Of a stretch of DNA of 64,000 nt, positions 1 to 12,737 are shown one piece after another. The translations under genes and the position numbers were made by a program. Position 1 is the first letter of the stretch. The number at the start of each line of letters is the position of its first letter. The notes below the pieces were generated by a model that was not told the origin of the DNA, ran no database searches, and worked only from the letters and a program-made list of their open reading frames with translations. The DNA comes from Nansenia antarctica (taxonomy: Eukaryota > Chordata > Actinopteri > Argentiniformes > Microstomatidae). The stretch is from positions 49,474,919 through 49,538,918 of the forward strand of contig OZ022342.1 in assembly GCA_963989245.1 (NCBI GenBank), written 5' to 3'.

Positions 1-557
1 CATTAAAAACATGAGTTAGGGTTAATGTGCAAATTAGGCCTAGTAAGCCTTTAAAACAAACATCATACCAGGTGGATTGGACATCTCCAGCTTAGTCTCC
101 ACATTCCCATTGCCTAAAAAGCAAAATCGTTTGAAAAGCTGTAATACCACTGCATGTCCATAGTTAAATGATGTTAAACACTGTTTAAATTATGTTAAAA
201 CCACCTACTGATAATAATATTGTGCAACATCAGTAATAAACATGAGGTAAGGCCAACCTGTTGGCCACAACTGCATGCAAATGAATATGTTTGAAATGTA
301 AAACAATAAAACTAGCACATTTGCAACACTACAGTTAAACTTGGCTCTGTTAAAGTAATAGTCCTAATAGATATAAAGGGGCATTCTGGTGACCACTTTG
401 TTGCAGTATAAATCCCAGATTGCCCCTTTAACTAACTCAAAAATAGCAGAACCAGTGGCTCTGAAGAATGAAATTGAAAGACCACTATATTGAGATAAAA
501 AAATAAAAAAAACGTGTTAGAATAGAGGAAGAAATAAGCATAAAAAATCTTGCTTAC

Positions 558-3500
558 CTCCATTTTTCAGAAATGGCTTTTTGACATCACGGCTGCCGTA
601 ATCTGGAATAAAAAGGGATGGTAATCATCAATGGTAACCCCTCTGTCAAATCCAGTGCTTCTGAAGGCCAGTTCTGAGCTAGATCTGCCACGAGACGAGA
701 CCGTTTTAGAAGGTCCAGCCTCTAGTTGCAGCGGTCTGAATATATTTAATCTGGTCTGAACTGGCCTTAAGATCGCCCCGTGAAATAAACACAACTGAAC
801 AATGAAACTGAAAAACCACTATAACATCTGAGGTCTAAATACAGCATTCTCACACTTAAATGAATGTCATGGTACTTAATGGGGCAATCTGGGACAGGTA
901 CATCCATTTTTTAAACTTTTATATTAAAGAGACGCTTACCAGAGTCAGAGGAAGTGCTTCCGCCATCTTTCATTGAAAAAAAAAAAAAAGGATAAAACAA
1001 TACTTACTCTACTATGCCAAAATAGTTTTGATCAAAGCAGTTTATAATACAGTATAAAAAGACAAATGTGTCTATCTAAATCTGATATGATACTGTCGTC
1101 CTCGACCTCAGTTTGTTCAAAGTTCGTTTGGAAAATAGGTAAACAAAACAATGTGAATAAAATCTTTAATTGTGTCTCACAACATGATACTGGTAAGAAT
1201 AGAGGGAGAAATAAGCATCAACAATCTTGCTTACCTCCATTTTCCAGAAATGGCTTTTTGACATCAAGGCTGCCGTTAGCTGGAATAAAAAGGAATGGTA
1301 CTCAAACCCCTCTGTCATTGTGTAAAACCAGTGCTTCTAAGATCGCCCCTTGAAATAAACAGAACCAGTGGGTCTGAACAATGAAATTGAAAAAACATTA
1401 TAATATTTGAGGTCTAAATACAACATTCTCAAACTTTGTTCGGCAACTGCTCAGTGCTGCCTTTACCTGGAAATAATACAAGAATAGTAATCAAACTCCA
1501 GCACTTCTACTGATTCAGTGTCAGTCCCCATCAACATAACATCCTTTTTTTTTTTTAGGATCAAAGTCTTTTTGAATTATATGTAATTGATGTTGAAGCC
1601 ACCTTCTGATTAGTATTGTGCAACATATGTTTCATTCAATGAAAACCTGAAGAAGCCAGCTTGCATAAAATAAATTCTGATTCTGATTCTGATGCCGAAA
1701 CGTTGGCTAAATAAAACAATAGCATCAGAGCAAGAGTGTGTGGCTTTCTTCCTTTCTCCAACATAAGTAATATACATGGAATTGGGCCAACCATTTGCAT
1801 ATGCAAATTTAAATGTTTGAAAGGTAAAACAATAAAACTAGCACATGGGCTATACTCTAGGACATGTAGCATGTAACATGTAGCTACACTCCAGTTAAAC
1901 TTGGATCTGTTAAAGTTATAGGCTCATACACTTAATAGGGCAATCTGGGACAGGTACATATTTATTTTATTTTTTTTACTTTTATATTAAAGAGATGGTT
2001 CAGCCTATTTTCATGATTGAATGAAAACTCTTACCCTGAGTTGTCCTCATAGCCCAGTAGTGAAAGCATCTCCAGTAATGCGTTCTCTACTTCGCTACTG
2101 GCAGCACAATCTAAGAGTTAAACTATCATTTTGATCTCATGGATGGTCAGTCCTTGCATCCATAGCTCCATCTATACATTTGAGAGTAATGACGTTTCTA
2201 CAGCCACATCCTCCAGCTGTTTACCAAAGAAAAGTGCTGGGCTTTGTTGTTGTTTGAATCCCAGATTGCCCCTTTAACTAAATCAAAACTAGCAGAACCA
2301 GTGGCTCTGAAGAATGAAAATGAAAGACCACTATATTTAAATAATTGTTTAAAACTGGTAAGAATAGAGGAAGAAATAAGCACGAACAAAGTCATTATTG
2401 TCCCCATCACCAGTCATTATTGAAAAACCTACCAGAGTCAACGGAGGAAGTGCTGCTGCCATCTTTCATTTGAAAAAAAGGATAAAACAATAGCTCTCTA
2501 GTATGCCAAAATTGTTTTGTTATCAAAGCAGTTTATTATACAGTATATTGGGGACAACTTTGTTAATTCATCATATTGTGAATGGTTACATTAAAAACAT
2601 GAGTTAGGGTTAATGTGCAAATTAGGCCTAGTAAGCCTTTAAAACAAACATCATACCAGGTGGATTGGACATCTCCAGCTTAGTCTCCACATTCCCATTG
2701 CCTAAAAAGCAAAATCGTTTGAAAAGCTGTAATACCACTGCATGTCCATAGTTAAATGATGTTAAACACTGTTTAAATTATGTTAAAACCACCTACTGAT
2801 AATAATATTGTGCAACATCAGTAATAAACATGAGGTAAGGCCAACCTGTTGGCCACAACTGCATGCAAATGAATATGTTTGAAATGTAAAACAATAAAAC
2901 TAGCACATTTGCAACACTACAGTTAAACTTGGCTCTGTTAAAGTAATAGTCCTAATAGATATAAAGGGGCATTCTGGTGACCACTTTGTTGCAGTATAAA
3001 TCCCAGATTGCCCCTTTAACTAACTCAAAAATAGCAGAACCAGTGGCTCTGAAGAATGAAATTGAAAGACCACTATATTGAGATAAAAAAATAAAAAAAA
3101 CGTGTTAGAATAGAGGAAGAAATAAGCATCAAAAATCTTGCTTACCTCCATTTTTCAGAAATGGCTTTTTGACATCACGGCTGCCGTAATCTGGAATAAA
3201 AAGGAATGGTAATCATCAATGGTAACCCCTCTGTCAAATCCAGTGCTTCTGAAGGCCAGTTCTGAGCTAGATCTGCCACGAGACGAGACCGTTTTAGAAG
3301 GTCCAGCCTCTAGTTGCAGCGGTCTGAATATATTTAATCTGGTCTGAACTGGCCTTAAGATCGCCCCGTGAAATAAACACAACTGAACAATGAAACTGAA
3401 AAACCACTATAACATCTGAGGTCTAAATACAGCATTCTCACACTTAAATTAATGTCATGGTACTTAATGGGGCAATCTGGGACAGGTACATCCATTTTTT

Positions 3501-6500
3501 AAACTTTTATATTAAAGAGACGCTTACCAGAGTCAGAGGAAGTGCTTCCGCCATCTTTCATTGAAAAAAAAAAAAAAGGATAAAACAATACTTACTCTAC
3601 TATGCCAAAATAGTTTTGATCAAAGCAGTTTATAATACAGTATAAAAAGACAAATGTGTCTATCTAAATCTGATATGATACTGTCGTCCTCGACCTCAGT
3701 TTGTTCAAAGTTCGTTTGGAAAATAGGTAAACAAAACAATGTGAATAAAATCTTTAATTGTGTCTCACAACATGATACTGGTAAGAACAAAGACATATTA
3801 CTGAACGGGCCTACCGGGCCCAGGCCAAGGGGCCCCAGAGATCAGGGGGCCCTTTGCATTTCTTGTCGCAGGGATGCCGGTAGAAAATGTCCTACTGTAA
3901 CTGGGACAAATGAGATTCCTTATATGAACGTAAACAAACTATTTTTAATATACTTTTGAATATACTATTTTGAACAATTTTATAGGGGCCCACGTCTTGC
4001 AAAAAAAAGAGACGCTTGTGTGGGCTACATAGTTTCTATAGCCTACTCAGATTCTAATGCGAATACAGGCTACATTCCCATTAGATTAATGAGTAGGCTA
4101 TAGAAACTAGACACTAGAGGGCGCCATTAAAGTTTGTGTACTGGGGACAGGTCACGAGGTCACACTGGTGCAGGTCTTTTACAGATCTTTTATTAAGGCT
4201 GAAGATGATAAAAGCCCACAAGGACTACTCTGCGTAATTATCGATTGTGGCCTGCAATCTATATTTCCAAATGTCTATGTTGCGCTGCAGCTATTTTTGA
4301 CTCTGCCTGTAACCAATTGCGATGGGGAGCGGTCATTCTCTGTGCTGTCCAGGATTAAAAACGAATTGCGGACTAAAATGACGCAACACCGTCTCAAGGC
4401 TCTTTCTCTCATGGCAATTGAGAGCGAACTGACCAAATCACTGGACTTTAATGATATCGTGGATGATTTTGCACGATGCAGAGCCAGGAAAAAATGCATT
4501 GCATAAGGTAAGACTATTTTATGATTAATTTAGTCTTATAAAGCCATCCTGTGGTTGCTATATATGACACCATAGTGTTGCCAATTGTTCTTGGTTGAAA
4601 GCGGTGTATTTTGTTACTGTACATGGACTGTTGTTGGCTTCAATTGAGTGTGGCATGCCTGTGTTGTAAATCCTGTGTCGTTGAAATACAGGTGAATTTT
4701 TTCTAGTTATTGTGCTGTTGGCTTTGAGTGTTCCTCCGCTGTAAAACCTGTTGAGATGCAGGTTGAACGTAGGCTATGTCTTATATGCTGTTGGCATTGT
4801 GTTTACTTGCGCTCTAAAAAAAATGTGTGTTTGCGCTGGGGAGGGGGGGGGGCTTTCTACACGTCCAGGCCCAGGGGCCCATTTTTTCATGATCCGTCTA
4901 TGGGTAAGAATAGAGGGAGAAATAAGCATCAACAATCTTGCTTACCTCCATTTTCCAGAAATGGCTTTTTGACATCAAGGCTGCCGTTAGCTGGAATAAA
5001 AAGGAATGGTAATCAAACCCCTCTGTCATTGTGTAAAACCAGTGCTTCTAAGATCGCCCCTTGAAATAAACAGAACCAGTGGGTCTGAACAATGAAATTG
5101 AAAAAACATTATAATATTTGAGGTCTAAATACAACATTCTCAAACTTTGTTCGGCAACTGCTCAGTGCTGCCTTTACCTGGAAATAATACAAGAATAGTA
5201 ATCAAACTCCAGCACTTCTACTGATTCAGTGTCAGTCCCCATCAACATAACATCCTTTTTTTTTTTAGGATCAAAGTCTTTTTGAATTATATGTAATTGA
5301 TGTTGAAGCCACCTTCTGATTAGTATTGTGCAACATATGTTTCATTCAATGAAAACCTGAAGAAGCCAGCTTGCATAAAATAAATTCTGATTCTGATTCT
5401 GATGCCGAAACGTTGGCTAAATAAAACAATAGCATCAGAGCAAGAGTGTGTGGCTTTCTTCCTTTCTCCAACATAAGTAATATACATGGAATTGGGCCAA
5501 CCATTTGCATATGCAAATTTAAATGTTTGAAAGGTAAAACAATAAAACTAGCACATGGGCTATACTCTAGGACATGTAGCATGTAACATGTAGCTACACT
5601 CCAGTTAAACTTGGATCTGTTAAAGTTATAGGCTCATACACTTAATAGGGCAATCTGGGACAGGTACATATTTATTTTATTTTTTTTACTTTTATATTAA
5701 AGAGATGGTTCAGCCTATTTTCATGATTGAATGAAAACTCTTACCCTGAGTTGTCCTCATAGCCCAGTAGTGAAAGCATCTCCAGTAATGCGTTCTCTAC
5801 TTCGCTACTGGCAGCACAATCTAAGAGTTAAACTATCATTTTGATCTCATGGATGGTCAGTCCTTGCATCCATAGCTCCATCTATACATTTGAGAGTAAT
5901 GACGTTTCTACAGCCACATCCTCCAGCTGTTTACCAAAGAAAAGTGCTGGGCTTTGTTGTTGTTTGAATCCCAGATTGCCCCTTTAACTAAATCAAAACT
6001 AGCAGAACCAGTGGCTCTGAAGAATGAAAATGAAAGACCACTATATTTAAATAATTGTTTAAAACTGGTAAGAATAGAGGAAGAAATAAGCACGAACAAA
6101 GTCATTATTGTCCCCATCACCAGTCATTATTGAAAAACCTACCAGAGTCAACGGAGGAAGTGCTGCTGCCATCTTTCATTTGAAAAAAAGGATAAAACAA
6201 TAGCTCTCTAGTATGCCAAAATTGTTTTGTTATCAAAGCAGTTTATTATACAGTATATTGGGAACAACTTTGTTAATTCATCATATTGTGAATGGTTACA
6301 TAAAAAATATGAGTTAGGGTTAATGTGCAAATTAGGCCTAGTAAGCCTTTAAAACAAACATCATACCAGGTGGATTGGACATCTCCAGCTTAGTCTCCAC
6401 ATTCCCATTGCCTAGAAAAAGCAAAATCGTTTGAAAAGCTGTAATACTACTGCATGTCCATAGTTAAATTATGTTAAACACTGTTTAAATTAGGTTAAAA

Positions 6501-9500
6501 CCACCTACTGATAATAATGTTGTGCAACATCAGTAATAAACATGAGGTAAGGCCAACCTGTTGGCCACAACTGCATGCAAATTAATATGTTTGAAATGTA
6601 AAACAATAAAACTAGCACATTTGCAACACTACAGGTAAACTTGGCTCTGTTAAAGTAATAGGCCTAATAGATATAAAGGGGCATTCTGGTGACCACTTTG
6701 TTGCAGTATAAATCCCAGATTGCCCCTTTAACTAAATCAAAAATAGCAGAACCAGTGGCTCTGAAGAATGAAATTGAAAGACCACTATATTGAGATAAAT
6801 AAATAAAAAAAACGTGTTAGAATAGAGGAAGAAAAAAAATGTTGCTTACCTCCATTTTTCAGAAATGGCTTTTTGACATCACAGCTGCCGTTATCTGGAA
6901 TAAAAAGGAATGGTAATCATCAATGGTAACCCCTCTGTCAAATCCAGTGCTTCTAAAGGCCAGTTCCGAGCTAGATCTGCCACGAGACGAGACCGTTTTA
7001 GAAGGTCCAGCCTCTAGTTGCAGCGGTCTGAATATCTTTAATCTGGTCTGAACGGGCCTTAAGATCATAAACACAACTGAACAATGAAACAGAAAAACCA
7101 CTATAACATCTGAGGTCTAAATACAGCATTCTCACACTTAAATGAATGTCATGGTACTTAGTCACTCAGCCATGGTAATCAAACTCCTCTGTGTCATTGT
7201 GTGTCAAATCCAGTGTTTCTAAGATCAAATTAAATCCATAATTACCAGAGGAAGAAGAAGAAGAAACGCTATCGCCATCTTTCTTCCCTGAAAAAGTTAG
7301 TTTAGTTAGTTATACATAGTCATAGTTAGTTAGTTATAGTACTAAAGGTGGTTAATTATATCATAGTCACAGTTAGTTAGTTATAGTACTAAAGGTGGTT
7401 AATTATATCATAGTTAGTTAGTTAGTTAGTTATAGTACTAAAGGTGGTTAATTATACCATAGTCATAGTTAGTTAGTTATACATAGTCATAGTTAGTTAG
7501 TTATACATAGTCATAGTTAGTTAGTTATAGTACTAAAGGTGGTTAATTATATCATAGTCATAGTTAGTTAGTTATACATAGTCATAGTTAGTTAGTTATA
7601 CATAGTCATAGTTAGTTATAGTACTAAAGGTGGTTAATTATATCATAGTCATAGTTAGTTAGTTATACATAGTCATAGTTAGTTAGTTATACATAGTCAT
7701 AGTTAGTTATAGTACTAAAGGTGGTTAATTATATCATAGTCATAGTTAGTTAGTTATACATAGTCATAGTTAGTTAGTTATACATAGTCATAGTTAGTTA
7801 GTTATACATAGTCATAGTTAGTTATAGTACTAAAGGTGGTTAATTATATCATAGTCATAGTTAGTTAGTTATACATAGTCATAGTTAGTTAGTTATACAT
7901 AGTCATAGTTAGTTAGTTATAGTTATACCATAGTCATAGTTAGTTAGTTATCGTACTAAAGGTGGTTAATTTCAGTGATGTTTTATTATGCAAAACTACT
8001 GTAACGGTTTGTAAGCAGGACAAAATAGCATATCTGAAGAGTTTTCTGATATAATACTGACTTTTACCACCGAGTAAAGTTGGTTTGGAGAATAGGTCAA
8101 CAAAACAATGTCAGACTAAAACCTTTCATTGTGCCTGACAACATGAGTAACAGAACAATAACAAATGCAATTACAATTGACATGTCATACGCATGAACCC
8201 ACCGAATATCCCTTTTTTCCACAGTACAATCATGAGGATGGAAACCGAGATCACTAGCACAGCCACAAGCACAGCAACAACAAGAATGATCGGAGATGAG
8301 TTGGGATCACAATATGTTCCATCTGCAAAACAGACAAGAAGGTATCAGCCGCATTTAAGAATCATTAATCACATTTGTAAAGAAAATGTATTAAGTCAAT
8401 CAAATATTGAGGCTTTGTAAATGGAGAACTATGAATAAACTAATTTACCGGTAACTTAAAGGGATTGCAATACAAATGTGTGACTAATTAAGACTATTAC
8501 CCCAAAGCTTAATCAATGGCGTCTTTAATGTCCTGTGGGTAACTTTGCATGTGTAATCATCTCTCTCAGCAGTCTCAAAAATCTCCACAGACTTCCTGAT
8601 CTGGAAGGTTTCATCATGGTTGGGTCGGACTCCTGTGGACCGCACGTCTTTCATTCCTAATTCTTCCTCATTCTTCAGGATGTTCAGCTGGATATCTTTG
8701 GGATAGAAACCTGTAGCCATGCAGGTCAAAATGACTTTTCCATTTGACTTTTTCGCAAATGCATAGACCTTTGGAGGGGTGTCTCTGGAAGCTGTAAAGA
8801 GAGCAAACAAGAACACACAGTTGCTGCACTCAAATTGACCAATAAGTCTCTTGTTCATGGTTACTTTATTCAGGATTCAGGTAGGGATGGGACAGAATAA
8901 TCGATTCATCGTTTCCGAGGGTAAATATTTGGACCGTTAACATTTTTTCCCCATTCAAATAAATGCAAATTAACGGACAGAACTGTTTCGTATGACTATT
9001 AGTTGTTGTTTTTGCATAAATCATGCACAGAAATGCATAATATTAATATAGTTCAGTAATTATTATTACTTATTATTATTATTATTATTGAGTGTGGAAT
9101 GGGACGAGAGTCTGACGTCATTCAACTGCGCGTTGTGTAAATTAGTTTACAGTTGGGCTACTTGATTTTAGCCTAGCCTAGCCTTGTGAGGCTAGTGTAG
9201 GAATATGTTGTTTTGTTGGTCTCTTTGTAAAAATGGCAGTGTTTACATCTCCTGGCTCTATGGTAGATCCCATGCTGAAAGTGTGTTCAGCTCGTCTCCA
9301 GCTGGAGGCGCAGGAAGGAGAAAGAGAGTGAGTGTTTCAGTTGAAGCTGAAGAGATTGGAGGCAGACATGGCTATTAAGAGGCCTCAGTTGCAGAAAGGT
9401 GAAATAGCGATGGGATCTAACGCTGGGGGGCAGTGTTCCTCAGGTTTTGATGTGAGTAAAAACATTTCATTGGTCCTGAGAGTCTCTTACTTCGGTGCGT

Positions 9501-11930
9501 TTGAGCTGCACTGCGTTGGCCAAAATATGTGTGGGCCTTACTTTTGTAGTGTAAGCTGACTGGTAAGGCTCAGGAAATGTGGTCTTCTCTCCCTATGGAA
9601 GACAGTCTCTACACATTCACTTGCAAGTCTGACAGAACCCGGAGCAAAAAAAACGACTGCCCTAATTGCCAACACAGTGGCTAAAGATATGCTGCCTATT
9701 AGTACAGTAGAGGGGAGCCACAGACAAATTAAATTACCACAGACAAATTAAATTACATTTAATGTTTATACTTTTTTTGTGTGTATTTGGCCGTTTTGAT
9801 TTCAGGTAGGCTATAGCTAGACTATTGGTAAACATTGTAATTTGAAATGGCTGGACAGCTATACAAAATGCACGCATTGCTGTAATGCTGTGCAGGGTAT
9901 TAGCGGCATGACTTTTTTCTGTTCTGCATTATTGTTATGTTAGCCTAAATTAAGTATTTAGAAGGAGACATTTGTGAGGATTAACACCGGAATAAATTAG
10001 ATTTTTCGCTGTTAAAGGTGTGACTTTTTTACATTTAAGATATTAAATTTAATTTCTGGCCGATGATCCATGGCTGTCTTCGAAAAAACACATCTAAAAA
10101 TCAATGAATCGTTCATACCACCCACTGATTAATCGACCATAAAAATGTTGAGTTATGCACATCCCTAGATTCAGGTGACCAATCAAATATAAGCTTGTTT
10201 GTATAATATGCACTCACTAGTCTCAAGCTTTTCTTCCTCATATTTCATGAACTTCTTCAGCCAGTCCACACACTCTTTCTCCAGGTAGCCCTTGGTGTAC
10301 TGGTTGAGGATCTGCACCTTGTCCCACTTCCTCTTGGTCGGAACTGCTTGATCAACTGGGGCCACCCACTGCATAGTGGCTTCATCAAAGGAAAGGAAGT
10401 CCTTCCCATCGTAGCTGTAACTGTCAATGCCCCTGTGGAACTTCACTGAACCATCAGGCAGCTTGTTAACCTCACAGCCATGCCTCCACTGAAGGACATG
10501 AAGATCTAGGACAGAAATTAGAGGAGTGAAAATGATGCATCAATGAGCAGAGTATAGCGATCCAATGCATTGACTTTGCTCTTACAAAAGATCTCAACCA
10601 ACACTTCACACTACTTCCATCCGGCTGCATAAATCTAAACAGGTCCCTCCGGTTCAAGAATGTGTGTGACAGTAAAAGCTGACATGTCACTGACATGCTG
10701 TGCTGCAGGGTTATGTTGTCTATGTTTGTTTGTTTGTTTGTTTATTTGGATCCACCATTACATACAGCAAATATGCAGTAGCTATTCTTCCTGGGGTCCT
10801 CATACCATACTTTCAAACTATGTTTTATCTTAAACACTTAAATACAGACAATACACTTCCATAACATTCATACATACATACATTAGCCCTATTATTTACA
10901 TTTACATTTTTAGTTGAAGACAACTTAATAACAAAATAAAGAAAAATAATACAGAAAGAAAAGTGGAGAGACAAAAACATAACTCTCCTTACCCTTGGGA
11001 TCACAAGATAGCTCAATTCACCATTGAGAAACACTTCATTGTTTTCAGGGTATCCCGTATGTAAACAGATACATCTTTAATTTTTTGTTAAAGCAACTTC
11101 TGTTGCTATCTGAAACTAAAAAGCTTGGTAATCAATTCCATGCCACCATTGCTCTGTAGTGAACCGTTCCTTTTGCTACATTTGTTCTGCATGGAGGCAG
11201 CCTGAATCTACCTTCTGATGCCTGCAGAGTACAGTACTGATGTTCATCTGAGAAGAATGTTAGTTTATTATAGAGTACTTTTGGGATACTATGTAGAATA
11301 TTTGTTTTAAATGAATGACACAAGTGAGTGATGTAATTTACTTTTGACATTTAACCAGGTGAGTTGATTAAGCATTGCCATGCCACCTGTTCTATATGGA
11401 CAATTCAGAGCTATACGAGCTGCTGTTGTGTCTGTGACGTTATGTCTACTTGTAATCTTTACAATGGACTGTGAACTCTAATTGTGTGGAGCGTGGAACT
11501 GATATGCAGGTGTGGTCTCTCACCAGTAAGGTTGTGCCTCATGCGGTCCATCAGGATGTCAACGTTGACTTTGAACCACTGGGCCTTGCTCTTGCGTGAC
11601 AGAGTGCCTTTCTCCCAGTAGGATTCCTCCAGCCTCTCCTTCATCCAGTCCTGTTTGGGAACCTTCTTCTCGTCTTTACTGTCATAGTAGTCAATCATTT
11701 TGTCATTCAGCAGGCCCATGGCAGTGAACTCATGGATACCAGGCAGTTCGACAGGCTTGGAGAGGGCAGTGTAGATGTAATTCAGCGAGAATCTCTCATC
11801 TGGTCACAAAGAAATAACAACTCAATTTGTCAAAAACACAGAGTGAGGTGAATCACTTCTGACAGAAGTGTAATAGATTCTGAAATAAGGAAAAGAGACA
11901 TGTACTAATAACTATCTTGACAAAACGGCA

Positions 11931-11983
<53 letters not shown>

Positions 11984-12737
11984 AATGTCGCTCTGTTGGA
12001 GATCTCTTACTACTTATAGCCTAAATCAAATTTATAAAAATCCAAACAATCCGACATGTGGGTCTATAGTGATAAGTGAACTGTTCACTACGAAGCACTG
12101 GACCACACACATGCGTATTTCCAACCAACCAAGCTAGTGTAGTGTTGTGTTGCCTGGTAGAAACTGTTTACAGGCTTGTAGGCCTAGATGTGTCAGTCAA
12201 TCCTACAAACATACTACTACTACGATTATTATAATAAATTATTATTATTATTATTAATAATAAGAATGATAATAACAGTAATGCTAGTTATTATTATAAT
12301 GCGTATAATAATAATATTAATATTAATAATTATAATAATAATAATAATAACAACAACAACAATAATGGCAATAGCCTACTAATCATCATAATAATAGGTT
12401 ACAACAATATTTTCAACAAACACACTGTGGAAATGGTGAAGTGTGCTTGCCGCTCATAGCCAGTAGGGGGCATGTCAGTGGATAAATATTTGCCTATTCA
12501 CCACAACAACAACATAATAGGTTATTAAAAAAACATGTTTCATATTTCGATAGTTTGTGTAATCCATTTCTAGAACATTTTCACTTTTTAAAATGGTTGA
12601 AATGTGTTTTTGTGTCGACACACGATCAACAAACTTTACTTTCACCTTCACACCATTAAGCAGAAAAGAAAAGTGTTCTTACCGCTGTGAATTGTCCCAA
12701 ATGCCCCAAATAAGAGCAAACATAATACGAAATACAT
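558..12737 (-). CDS. MHC class I alpha chain, Z-lineage-like, 3' end beyond the window
   Basis: Cell-surface antigen-presenting heavy chain, expected to pair with beta-2-microglobulin. Minus-strand exons read from splice sites and frame: leader 12683-12737 (start codon 12735-12737, hydrophobic MYFVLCLLLF), alpha1 11524-11799 (92 codons), alpha2 10218-10505 (96), alpha3 8501-8791 (97), connecting/TM 8203-8322 (core IILVVAVLVAVLVISVSILM, then WKK), tail exon 7246-7287, then repeated small tail exons. Every junction is phase 1. Alpha2 has the HGCEV cysteine, the KW pair and a YLEKECVDWL helix; alpha3 has the Ig cysteines (LTC and YTCKV). The position equivalent to Tyr171 is Phe. The alpha1 segments FTAMGLL and PKQDWMKE resemble the teleost Z lineage from memory of the family. 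No stop codon was found, so the last exon probably lies left of the window. Introns 2 and 3 contain repeats. Family is certain; lineage is probable. Confidence 0.92.
3788..4902 (+). mobile_element. hAT DNA transposon remnant inserted in repeat copy 2
   Basis: Copy 2 is interrupted relative to copy 1 by 1,115 bp flanked by a perfect 8-bp target duplication GGTAAGAA (3780-3787 and 4903-4910), as hAT elements produce. Termini are imperfect inverted repeats beginning CAAAGAC and CATAGAC. A short palindrome lies near 4028-4110. Copy 1 is the uninterrupted site, so insertion followed the duplication. Confidence 0.85.
4168..4506 (+). pseudogene. hAT transposase C-terminal fragment
   Basis: 112 codons with the hAT C-terminal dimerisation motif: LPVTNCDGERSFSVL, then RTKMTQHRLKALSLMAIE. 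Full hAT transposases are several hundred residues long, so only the last part survives and no catalytic core is present. It lies inside the TSD-bounded element and cannot be autonomous. Confidence 0.85.
7298..7968. repeat. Minisatellite of TTAGTTAGTTATACATAGTCATAG-type units
   Basis: About 670 bp of higher-order repeat. 24-bp units (catagttagttagttataca type) alternate with spacers containing gtactaaaggtggttaattat. It lies in the MHC intron between the transmembrane exon and the first tail exon. No coding content. Confidence 0.9.
8882..10167. mobile_element. hAT element (ZBED type, internally degraded) in MHC intron 3
   Basis: Inverted termini TAGGGATG...CATCCCTA are bounded by the perfect 8-bp duplication GATTCAGG (8874-8881 and 10168-10175). 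Around 9640-9720 the plus strand reads IANTVAKDMLPIST, typical of ZBED-like hAT transposases, but stops and frameshifts break it. The element sits between the alpha2 and alpha3 exons and is presumably spliced out. Confidence 0.85.
10727..11360. mobile_element. Probable LINE-derived 3' fragment in MHC intron 2
   Basis: Starts at a (TTTG)n stretch followed by TTTATTTGGATCCACCATT and AGCTATTCTTCCTGGGGTCC, which resembles a dispersed fish repeat with the same GGATCC...CTTCCTGGGGTCC arrangement. Boundaries and orientation are uncertain; no intact ORF. Confidence 0.4.
11933..11981. repeat. (CA)n microsatellite
   Basis: About 24 CA units in the intron between the leader and alpha1 exons of the MHC gene. 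Confidence 0.95.
12215..12370. repeat. ATT/AAT/CAA-rich microsatellite tract
   Basis: Mixed ATT, AAT and AAC triplets in MHC intron 1. The plus-strand hydrophobic ORF here is a product of the low-complexity sequence. Confidence 0.9.

Larger units (their letters stand above)
1..7240 (-). repeat. 2,588-bp tandem repeats carrying cytoplasmic-tail exons
   Basis: Base 1 corresponds to 2589 and again to 6299. Copies 1 (1-2588) and 2 (2589-6298 without its insertion) differ by only a few substitutions and homopolymer changes. Copy 3 (6299 to about 7240) is partial and more diverged. Each full unit holds four minus-strand mini-exons, all phase 1-1, with AG acceptor and GT donor: 558-602 and 3146-3190 (core GSRDVKKPFLKNG), 940-966 and 3528-3554 (DGGSTSSDS), 1235-1279 and 4946-4990 (NGSLDVKKPFLENG), 2433-2462 and 6143-6172 (DGSSTSSVDS). 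Copy 3 adds 6850-6894 (NGSCDVKKPFLKNG), and 7246-7287 is a related Ser-rich exon. None contains a stop in frame. Confidence 0.85.

Noticed and set aside
567..794. 75-codon minus ORFs (also 3155-3382, 6859-7101) as complete small proteins
   Set aside because: They run through a tail exon (558-602) and adjoining intron in a different frame; the spliced phase-1 exon explains the conservation better.
7298..7968. CRISPR-like spaced repeats
   Set aside because: Units are contiguous or separated by the same repeated spacer, in a vertebrate intron; no unique spacers.
8193..8420. 75-codon plus-strand ORF at 8.2 kb
   Set aside because: Antisense of the MHC transmembrane exon.
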